This document shows positions 1-8,499 of a stretch of 64,000 nucleotides of DNA, piece by piece. The position numbers and the translations under genes are program-made. The stretch is from NCBI RefSeq assembly GCF_000471905.2, contig NW_006494789.1:8600631-8664630 (forward strand), given 5' to 3'. The notes beneath the pieces were generated by a model. It was given only the letters and a program-made list of their open reading frames with translations. It was not told the origin of the DNA and ran no database searches. The stretch comes from Amborella trichopoda (Eukaryota > Streptophyta > Magnoliopsida > Amborellales > Amborellaceae). The stretch's first letter is position 1. Every line of letters starts with the position of its first letter.

Positions 1-340
1 ATGCATTTTATTGGAAGTGAAACTGTGGATGCATTTCTGTTAATAGATCTCATTTTGGAAAATATTGATATCTTTCAATCATGATTATTTTTAGAATTAT
101 GATGATCACTTACTGAGTAGCCAAACTCATCAAACTATGGTAAACATTTTTTCAGGATAACTACGGATTCATTTTGAGTGCTAGTCAAGATCAACCTTGG
201 AAGATACTGTTGTTGTGCTAGCTTTCTTTATTTACTATGTAAGACCTCGCCACTGTAAATTTGTCCTATCAATAGATGTATATATGTTTTGTCCGTCACA
301 TCTCAGGAATAACAGTATTGTAAATTCATGGGGTGTGACA
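1..340 (-). mobile_element. Probable LTR end of an unrelated Ty3/gypsy element
   Basis: This AT-rich segment is unlike the rest of the window and stops abruptly at the sequence TGGGGTGTGACA (329-340). Read on the minus strand that is TGTCACACCCCA, the usual start of many plant chromovirus (Tekay/Del-type) LTRs, followed by a GATGTGACGGACAA stretch also common there. The neighbouring sequence (341 on) is the tandem array of E0, so this looks like an LTR inserted into that array, cut by the window edge. No coding region of it is visible. The assignment rests only on terminal motifs. Confidence 0.45.
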
Positions 341-700
341 CAAGCTCCAAACTATATGACCTAAAACTGTAGCGGAGGTCTAGTTGCACGACCTTAAACT
401 GCCTAGTCCTAGCTGCATGAATTTAAACTACATAGCCACCGTTCGAACTATATGACCATAAACCGTAGTGTACATCTTAGCTGCATGACATGAAAAGGCT
501 TAGCACCATGGTTCAAACTATATGACCTTAAACTATAGATGAGGTCTAGTAACACAGCCTTAAATTGTATGGTCTTGGTTGCATGACTTTGAACTGCATA
601 ACCACGGTCCAAGCTTCATGACCTTAAACCATAGTGGACGTCCTTGCTGCATGATGTTAAGTTACTTTGCCCAGGTCCCGGAGGCATGACCTTAAACACA
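341..700 (+). repeat. Tandem array of TGACCTTAAACTG-type monomers (E0)
   Basis: Degenerate monomers of roughly 32-36 bp, each with a core like ATGACCTTAAACTGYA followed by a CGGTCC or CTAGTTGCA segment. The same array, in the same place relative to pol and LTR, recurs in E1, E2, E3 and E4. It is non-coding. Confidence 0.8.
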
Positions 701-916
701 CCTTCACATATGCACACACGCCCTTTACATGCATCTTCACGCACATCTTCATAAATTCCCCAGTAAGCCCATTCGCTTAACTACCACTATTCATCATTCC
801 CCAGTGTGTCTCACCCATGCTCACAAAACGGCGATCCATCCCGCCACCTATATTCGCTCTCAGCTAGTGGGTCACCACTTTTCACCCACCTTTCATACAT
901 CATCCATCTTTCATAG

Positions 917-921
917 GTAGC
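917..921. repeat. Target site duplication of E1, left copy (GTAGC)
   Basis: The five bases GTAGC directly precede the E1 terminus at 922 and are repeated exactly after the other E1 terminus at 14,891-14,895. A 5 bp duplication is normal for Ty3/gypsy integration. Confidence 0.85.
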
Positions 922-1040
922 TGGTTAGGTGCCTCGATCTCGTCCTCCAGATCTAGATGATCGGGGGGCACGTGTCTCAGGTTTCGAGGGAAGACCCATG
1001 GCGTTTTTGAGATCGCTCTCTCAGGAGCCTCATTCAAGAA
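922..1040 (-). repeat. E1 3' LTR remnant
   Basis: About 120 bp of the LTR end (TGGTTAGGTGCCTCGATCTC on the plus strand) matching 12,821-12,940, 24,281-24,400 and 37,776-37,890. Near 1,040 the match breaks and the sequence continues as element 3' UTR, so most of this LTR has been deleted. Confidence 0.75.
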
Positions 1041-2129
1041 TGGGCTCGTATATCGAGTCCAGTCAGGGGCAGTTTTATTAGCCGTTCCCAAAGGTCTGGG
1101 CTTGTCGGCTAGGCGAGCTGAAGTCTCTGGCAGGTTCTCTACTTGCTTTATCAGTTTCTTGCCTTTGTAGCTGCTCGAGTGTATTTGTGACCTCATGGGA
1201 ATAATGTTCTTCCTCATGAGACTTGTCGTTCCATCTTGGTGAGTCTTCTGTCTTTCAAGTCCTTTTGCAACTCGACTTAGACTGTCAGAATCTTTTCCTT
1301 GAAGCTCATATTTTTTGATTCCTGGTTTTATGTTACCAGGGATTTCTTCTTTTGAGTGAGGGCTGAAGCTGCCTATTGAGACGAGTGCTGCATCAACCTG
1401 TTTATTGGTCCAAGCGTCCTTTGTGGATTTTCGCTTGAACTTGGGAAGCGGCGCAGTAGAGACGAATTTCACCAACTTTTTTTTATTTGAGGCTCTTTTA
1501 CCCATGACCTTTCGGCCATGTCTACCCTTTTTATCCATTTTCTTACTCACGATGCTCGTTCGGGTTTTCACCGTGCCTAGTTTTTATTCACGAAACTATT
1601 TTAGTCATGGTTTCGTGACCATGCCTGTCCATCATTTTTACTCATGGCATTCCCTTGTTATGGTATACACCATGCTCGTTATTTCATCATTTTTTTGTGA
1701 GGGCGCGTTTAAGGTCATGCCTTCGGGACCTATGAGAAACAATTTAACGTTGTGCAGTCTGAACGTGCACTATGGTTTAAGGTCATACAGCTAGACCGTG
1801 GTGGTAATGAATGGCTGTCCATGGAGGCCATAGGGTGAGTATGGTGGTGGTTTGAGTCACTTGGGGAGATGGCTCGAGGCTACTTGTGAATGATGGGTGA
1901 TGCATGAAATGTGAGTGGACGTTGATGTCCCACTAACTTACAACAAGTTTGGATGGCGGGATGGTTCGCCGTTTTGAGAGCTCGAGTGAGACTCACTAAG
2001 GAATGCTGTATGGTGATAAAGTGAATGGACTCACTGGAGCGGTAATGAAGGTGGCGCGCGCACACTAACAGGTAGGTTAGGGAAGGCATGTGTGAAAGTG
2101 CACGTAAAGGCATGTGTGTGTATGTGGGG

Positions 2130-2620
2130 CTAAGTTTATGGTCATAGCTCCTGGACCTGTGCGAAGCAGTTTATCGTCATGCCAGCATGACGTGCACTAT
2201 GGTTTAAGGTCATACAACTGGACCATGGTTATGCAGTTTAAAGTCATATGACTAGGACTGTGCAGTGTAAGGTCGTGCTACTAGACCTCCACTACAATTT
2301 AAGGACATATAGTTCGGACCACGGTGCTGACCCTTTTATCGTCATGCGGCTTGGATGTGCATTATGGTTTAAGGTCATACATCTACACCGTGGTTATGCA
2401 GTTTAAAGTCATACAACTAGGACCGTGCAGTTTAATGTCGTGCAACTAGACCTCCGCTACAATTTAAGGTCCTATAGTTCGGACCATGGTTGTCCAGTTT
2501 TAGGGTCATGTAGCACGGACCGAGGTTGAGCAGTTTAGGGTCGTGCAACACAGACCTCCACTATAGTTTAAGGTCATATAGTTTGGACCATACAGTTTAG
2601 GGTCATGCATCTAAACCATT
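2130..2620 (-). repeat. Tandem array of 32 bp-type monomers (E1)
   Basis: On the plus strand the monomers read GTTTAAGGTCATRYARYTMGGACC, alternating between variants ending in GCAACTAGACCTCCGCTACA and TATAGTTCGGACCATGGTT. This is the reverse orientation of the E0 array, as expected for a minus-strand element. Confidence 0.8.
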
Positions 2621-3493
2621 GTGTGGGTCATCAAGTAGATGGAGCTCCATAGGAAATAGGTTTGTGGATGGTAATCCTACTCCCTGGGGATAAAATGGCT
2701 AAGACCATTCACAAACTGAGGGCTCCGATGGAAATGGTGACCTGATGAAGAATGACCAACTGAAGTGGACTTCACTAGGGTTTAAGGGGATAAGCATACT
2801 CTCTGGGGTGAAAGATGAGAATGACGTCTTGGGGATGAGATAGCTTAGTGTGAAACAGACCCACTGGGAATTGAAGTGGTAAGAATGACCCTAAGTCCAC
2901 TAGGGATAATGGGCTACAGTATGGGTGTGACTCCTACTGAGGGATGAGGGACAGCTCCTGACTCCATTGAGGAGGTCACGGTTTGGGTGCAACAGTCTGA
3001 GTGTAAGTCCACTAGGGACGACACATCATGGCTTGGTCCACTTGGGATAGTGGTAGGGCATACACTACTTCAGCCTGGAGTCGGTGACAATGGGTTGTTT
3101 GTAATACAGCTGGCACTAGGTATAGCGACCATAGTTTCTTGCGAATGTCCAACAGGCAATGAGCTCTCAAGAACACAACCGGTGCTGGGTAGTTAAAAAC
3201 TCAGATGGCGCAAGCTATGACATTGTTTGAACACGACCGGCGTTAAGTCAACCTGCATTAAGGTGACTCAAAACTCTCCAGGCGTTGGTCCACCGGCCTT
3301 AGGTTTGTTTGAAATTTACCCGACGCTGATCAATCGATGCTAGGGTTGTGTGGAATTCACCGGTGCTAGACATGTATCGATGAGAGCTACCTCGGGCCTC
3401 AAGTCAAAGCCCGACCTGGCTCATCGTCACTTGGCTTCCTTTGGATGTGACTTAAATTCCCAGTTTGTGAGGGTCATTTGAGGGTAGTGTAGT

Positions 3494-3503
3494 CTATATA
3501 AGG
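3494..3503 (+). promoter_or_regulatory. TATA box of antisense cassette (E1)
   Basis: CTATATAAGG on the plus strand, opposite to E1 and pointing toward the pol 3' end. It is followed at once by GGGGTAAAACCCT, a short inverted repeat seen after the equivalent TATA boxes of E2 and E3 and more weakly in E4. A conserved leader starting CACCAAGGGTAAAA follows. That this is an active promoter is inferred from position and conservation. Confidence 0.55.
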
Positions 3504-4264
3504 GGGTAAAACCCTGTTTTCCCTCATTTTTCACCAAGGGTAAAAAAAAACTTAAGCAAAAGTTTTCTTTTACGGTGAGGAGAGGGTGTTCAGTTGAAGT
3601 TCCAACGAGCAGTAAGACTTCAGTAGAAGTTTTACAGGGAACGTTCTTTGGCAGACAATAAGATTCCTGCAGTTTGGCAGGGAAGACCTTCAACAGGCAG
3701 ACTTTGCTAAGAATTTGGTGAAGTTGTAGAGAAAGCAGTAGGAAAAGGAGAGCTCTCTAGGGATTTTTTGGGAAACAAAAGATGTTCTGACTGCAATTTT
3801 TTTCTGGTAGAAGACGCGGGAAACGTAGCGGTGAGCATTTTCGCACATCTTGGGGGTTTTCTTAGAAATTTAAAGCGGTTTCCTGAAGTTGTCGCCACTT
3901 TTTGGGACTGTTAGTAGTGTTACAAAGGTTTCTGAGAACTTAAGGGAAGTTTGCCGGAGTTTTCGATGAGGTTCTGGTGACACTCAGGACCAAAAATGTA
4001 GGCGAGAGTTTTCCAGTGGGATTTCGGCCGTATAGCAGAAGTTCCGACAGGAGACGAACGACTGTAGCTGGTGAACCGTCATGGGAGCGTGTACGGTTAC
4101 GGATGACATGGTGACGGTTGGCCTTCGAAATCGTGTGATCATTAAGGACGTGTGAAAACTTAAGTTTTGAAAAACGAGGAGACTTGGGAGGCGAACAGTC
4201 ACGATAGGGCCAGCGCTAATAGAAGTGCAATTGGCTCTGAGACAACTGATGATGATGATTTGGA

Positions 4265-4516
4265 GTGCTGATACAACTGGCACTAACCCTCAAGCAGGCA
4301 GTAAGCGCTGATCAGCATGTGTGGCTTACCATGATGCGGAGAATGATGCTTGCATGTGGAGGTAGGTCACGTGCGGGGTTTGTGGCGCTTGGCGATGAGC
4401 TATGTACGACGATGTTCATGGGGTGGCAAAAAGTGGCAAAGGATGTTGCGTGGCTTGTTGTACCTGTTGGAAGCCAAATCCTCTAGAACAATAGTGAGGT
4501 CCATGTTGTTTTATGA
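4265..4516 (+). pseudogene. Short antisense ORF in E1 3' UTR, shared with E3
   Basis: Unrecognised reading frame downstream of the antisense TATA box. It is open to 4,486 (TAG), but the same frame continues to a TGA at 4,514-4,516. E3 has a related frame on the minus strand (47,661-47,443). Shared residues include LLACG, an acidic-Cys-Met-Phe segment, AWL, PV.SQIL and the last residues SEVHV.L directly before a stop. The internal TAG in E1 lies where E3 has CAG, consistent with C-to-T decay. About 80 codons, no recognisable domain. It may be the old product of the antisense cassette or a homologous non-coding stretch. Confidence 0.35.
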
Positions 4517-4794
4517 AAGGGAATTCATTGTGAATAGGGCATGCTTTCTGTCATAGGCCGGTTCCTTGCCAGGGCAGCCGATCTTGCATGTTTTATATAC
4601 ACGTCGAATGAATCCTATGTCGTATGTTTGATTTACACATCAGATGAGGTATTTGGTTGGTATGTTTGACATACACGTCGGATGGACTGAGGCTAACTTC
4701 TTGGAGTGGCTCTGCTTGGTCTTCTGTCCTGTAACCATCCTCTTACTCGTCAGATGAATTAAAGCTAACTCTCCAAGTGGTTTCACTTCTTCTT

Positions 4795-4912
4795 CGTGAG
4801 AAGGACCTTCCTTTCGTGGGTTTGTTTCTTCTTCATGAGAACGGCCTTCCTTTCATGGGTTTGCTTCTTCTTCATGAGGAGGGCCTTCCTTTCGTGGGTT
4901 TGCTTATTCCTC
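4795..4912 (+). repeat. 39 bp tandem triplication (E1)
   Basis: Three copies of a unit with CTTCCTTTCGTGGGTTTG and TTCTTCATGAGAA, spaced 39 bp apart (cores at 4,818, 4,857 and 4,896). Because 39 is divisible by three it gives a repeated 13-residue peptide in a plus-strand ORF. Degenerate relatives occur at 31,270-31,320 (E2) and 47,150-47,240 (E3, reversed). Confidence 0.65.
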
Positions 4913-5123
4913 AAAAGACAGGCATTTGTTTTGGCCTGTAACCATCATCTAATCCTCAGTTGCAAGTGTGAAAGTACAAGTTTTGGTTTGTAATTGTCCT
5001 CTTATCCTCAGATGTGAGAGACTTGTGACTTGTAACTCATTTTTATTGCAATAGAAGGAGTTAGAATTTTGTTTAGACTATCTTTCTTATTTTCTCATTG
5101 AGTTCCTTTCTTTTGAATACGCA

Positions 5124-6560
5124 TCAGGGATAATACCAAGGGGGCATTGCCTCCTCTCCATCAGGATGCGCCAGTATGTAGGCTCCGTTGGGGGAGACCT
5201 TTTTTACTAGAAAGGCGCCGTTCCACATAGGCTCAAACTTCCCTTTACGCAGACCATGCATAACAATAGACCTCTTAATAGCTAAAACTAGGTTGCCACG
5301 GGTGAATGAGTAGATCTTGACAGACTTGACAAAAGCCCTCTTCATTCTCCCTTGGTTGAGTTCAAGGTTCTATTGAGCCACTAGCCTTTTTCCATCGAGT
5401 GCATCCAATTCTTGATACCGGAGCTTGACTCTCTCATCTTCGGTTATTCCTTGGTGAATAGCGACTCGCAGTGAAGGGATTTGTATTTCAAGAGGGAAAA
5501 CTGCTTCACCCCCATAGACAAGAGAATAAGGGGTGGAATCAGTAGAATTCCGCGTAGTGGTACGATAAGCCCACATTGCTTCGGGAAGCTTCTCGTTCCA
5601 GTTCTCCTTTGTTTTTTATATTGACTTTCTTAGAACATTGTACAAAGTCCTATTGAAAGCCTCAACTAATCCATTCGCTCGAGGGTGGTACATAGTCGAG
5701 TGCCTCCATTAGAAACAGAACTGGTTAACTAAGCGATCGATGTGATGATGACTCCTAAATTGAGGACTGTTGTTAGATATAATCCGGTCGGGCACTCTGA
5801 AGAGATATATGATATGATGAGGAACGAAGCAGCCCACCGCTATCCCAGGAACCTGCTTAAGGGGGGAGCTTCAGCCCACTTAGAAAAGTAATCTGTTGCA
5901 GCTAGAATGAAAGCATGACTCATTACTAAAGGAGGGTCAATAGGCCCTACAATGTCCATACCCCATTGTGAGAAGGGCCATGAAGCAACCATAGGGTGTA
6001 AGGGCTCTGGAGGCCGGTCCAGGTTGGAGGCTGGAGTGTATTTAGCATACTTGGCACTTTTTAGTGTAGCTTAAGGAATCGAAGATCATGGAAGGTCAAT
6101 AGTATCCCAACCTGTGTATTCATTCATAGAGCTTAGGATCGGACTAGTGTTGTCCACAAATGCTTGAGTGGACTTCTTCTAACACCTTATTGGATGTCCA
6201 CAAATCTAAGGAGAGTGTTGTCAAACGACCGTCTGAAGAGAGCATGACCTTCAAGGAGTGTATACTTGGTGGAGATTCGACGTATGCTGTTGCGTTCGGC
6301 ACGATCTACTAGGAACCTGCCATGTTTTAGGAATGGTGATGAGCTCTCTCCAATCTTCTACCTACGCAATTTCTACGCATATTGGGTCAAAGAATTCTGG
6401 TTCTTGATTTCGACCCTTAGCTCCTTGACTCTGTATTATTTCTTATTCAGTCTTGATTACTTCTTTGGCTCACAGAAGTGCTCTAAATTGATAAGGGGGG
6501 TACTCGGGGAAGATATTTCTCTCGTCATCCGCATCGACCTCAGTCCTTAGTTCGATGTGT
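5124..6560 (-). pseudogene. E1 integrase region (pol)
   Basis: C-terminal part of pol, read right to left. Integrase inserts the cDNA into host DNA. The core is visible in fragments: a WGMDIVGPIDPP-like segment near 5,940, a FILAATDYFSKWAEA-like segment near 5,900, and YHPRANGLVEAFNRTL near 5,650-5,690, which keeps the catalytic Glu. The middle Asp motif, LDNGPQF in E3, reads SNNSPQF here, so that Asp is lost. The C-terminal domain (5,124-5,345) shows MHGLRKGKFEPMWNGAF and DGEEAMPPWYYP, typical of Tat integrases. Several stops and frame changes break it. No chromodomain is seen. Confidence 0.75.
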
Positions 6561-6609
6561 CTCCATTCTGCCACCCAAACAAGCGTGGTTCTTGATGAGG
6601 ACAACTAAA

Positions 6610-7441
6610 TTGTAGCACAGAGTTTTGCAAGTTCATTAGCCAACGAATTTAGCCTCCTGGGGATGTGACTCAGGGATACGTCTTCGAATTGGGCCATATA
6701 CGATTTTGCAGTGTCATGTTAAGGCTTGAGAGTGTCTTTTCTCACATCATAGATCCCTTTGATTTGTCGAAGAACCAACTCAGAGTCGCCATAGATATTA
6801 AGCTGCTCCAAGTCGAGATCGAAGGCTATCTCCCATCTGATTATGACGGTCTGATATTCTGCTTCATTATGAGAACCGGCTTGAGCGAGAGAGAAAGAAA
6901 GTGGCAATACTCCTCCTCTCAGAGTCTAGAATACTACTCCGGTGCCTCCTCCATCAGATTGGAAAGCTCCATCGAAGTATAATTCCCACACATGAACAAG
7001 GTCAGCACAAAATACTTCTTCATCAGGGAGGTCACTTGATAGAGGAGATCCTGCCGAGACAGGGTGTGCTACGAGAAAGTCAGTCAAGGCCTAGCCCTTA
7101 ATGACCTTCTGTGGGACATACGTGATATCGAACTCCATCAGCAATAATACCCACTTAGCAAGGCATCCTGACAAGCATGGGCGTGTCATGAGAAACTTTA
7201 CAGGATCAACTTTTGATATAAGTTTCATTTCATGACCAAGCAAGTAATGACAGAGTTTTTGTACTGTGAAGTTCAAGGCCAAGCACATCTTCTCAATAGG
7301 GGCATAATTCTTCTCGGCCCCTTGCATCATGCGACTAAGGTAATATAACGCAATCTCTTTTCCCACTTCATTGTTTTGCACTAGCAATTCTTCGAGTGAC
7401 TCGTCTAAAGCAGTCAAGTACAAAATAAGGGGTTTTCTCAA
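6610..7441 (-). pseudogene. E1 dual RNase H region (pol)
   Basis: Two RNase H domains in a row, read right to left. The first (7,441-7,091) has LILYLTALDESLEELL, the YYLSRMMQGAEKNY segment and HYLLGHEMKLISKVDP, and leads into LMEFDITYVPQKVIKG. The second (about 7,020-6,610) has the NEAEYQTVIIRWEIAFDL and IYGDSELVL motifs of the archaeal-type RNase H that distinguishes Tat/Ogre elements. Frames are interrupted between the domains. Confidence 0.75.
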
Positions 7442-8480
7442 TACTGGTGTGGAGAGTACGGAAGGGTTGAGTAAATAATGCTTGATGTTGTCAAGGGCTG
7501 CCTGACATGCTTCATCCCAGATGAATGGGGTATCTTTCTTTAAGAGGTGTGTAAAGGGTTTACAGTGACCTGAGAGGTTTGAGATGTACCTGCGAATGTA
7601 CGCCAGTTGCCTTAGAGGGAGTGCAGTTCTTGAAGTGTCGTCGATGATGGAATTTCTTGGATTTCCTTAATCTTTACTCGCTCAACTTCAAGTCCTTGAT
7701 GTAAACCCCAAGAATTTTTTGGAGCGCATGCTGAAAGTGCATTTTAGCGGGTTCATTTTAAGCTGGTGAAATGCAACGCTCGAATACCTTTCCAAGGTCT
7801 CTCATATGAACATCCATCTCTTCAGATTTTACCACCAAATCATCCACATAACACTCCACCTCTTTGTGCATAATGTCTTTGAAATGGTTGTCATTGCTCT
7901 CTGGTCTGTGGCACCGACATTCTTTAATCCAAAAGGCATCATTGTGTAACAGAAGACCCCTTTTGAAGTTAAGAATGCAGTGGCCTCTTCATCTTCGGGC
8001 GTCATCCTTATTTGATTATACCTGGAGTTTCCGTCCATGAAGGAAAATATTTTACAGTGACCTGTAGAGTTTATGAGCATCTCGGTGAATGGCAACGAGA
8101 AGTCATCCTTAGGACAGGTGGTATTCAAATCGTGAAAGTCAGTACACACCCTGATTTGACCGTTCTTCTTCTTGATCGGAACGATATCTGCTAGCCATTT
8201 CAGGTATTTGACTTCACGGATGAAACCTGCTTGTCTAAGTTTGGTTATCTCGGCATCTATCTGCATTTTGAGGTCAGGCCTGAACCTTCGTGATTTCTGT
8301 TTGACAGGTTGCCGAGATGGTGAACAACTACTTGAGGGTCTAAGTCGGGCATCACATGATAATGCCAAGAAAAGACGTCACGATTTACTTTCAAGAAGGT
8401 AGTGAACTCCTCTTTCTCTTCTAAAGACATACTCGCTGAAATGAACGTAGGTCTGGGGTCCGCTTTGTCTCTAAGATTTA
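7442..8480 (-). pseudogene. E1 reverse transcriptase (pol)
   Basis: Copies element RNA into DNA. Visible blocks in order: RRFRPDLKMQIDAEITKL, GFIREVKY, KKKNGQIRVCTDFHDLN, CPKDDFSLPFTEMLI, FMDGNSRYNQI (first catalytic Asp), FCYTMMPFGLKNVGAT, and, after a frame change, YVDD at 7,839-7,850. The longest open stretch is 8,368-7,829 (179 codons). The blocks match E2 and E3 closely. I saw no Asp-Ser/Thr-Gly protease motif upstream. Confidence 0.85.
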
Positions 8481-8499
8481 TTTGTTATAGTTCATCCGC

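Larger units (their letters stand above)
341..921 (+). mobile_element. E0: 3' UTR segment of the oldest Tat-like element (left part)
   Basis: Plus-oriented 3' UTR of element E0. It contains the tandem array (341-700) and then a unique stretch matching E3 at about 50,040-50,272. It is interrupted at 921 by E1; the same UTR resumes at 14,896. E3 holds the uninterrupted version of this site with a single GTAGC at 50,268-50,272. No gene is present. Confidence 0.8.
1041..5100 (-). other. E1 3' UTR, no sense-strand gene
   Basis: About 4 kb between the end of pol and the LTR remnant. From the LTR side it holds a stretch homologous to 50,300-51,400 and 27,200-28,300 (1,041-2,100), the tandem array (2,130-2,620), a region with short CCGGCACTAGG-type repeats (3,090-3,330), the antisense TATA box (3,494-3,503), its leader, a short antisense reading frame near 4,300-4,516 and a 39 bp triplication (4,795-4,912). 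A hydrophobic plus-strand ORF at 1,405-1,794 is not frame-conserved in the other copies. Confidence 0.7.

Noticed and set aside
2130..2620. Tandem arrays as part of the LTR
   Set aside because: The E1 target duplication fixes the LTR start at TGTTTGAA (14,890), and the 5' LTR of E1 and both LTRs of E2 lack the array, so it belongs to the internal 3' UTR.
5124..8480. Endogenous pararetrovirus (Caulimoviridae) instead of retrotransposon
   Set aside because: Integrase, LTRs with target duplications, and a second archaeal-type RNase H are present; these fit Tat-lineage Ty3/gypsy elements and not caulimovirids, and no movement protein is seen.
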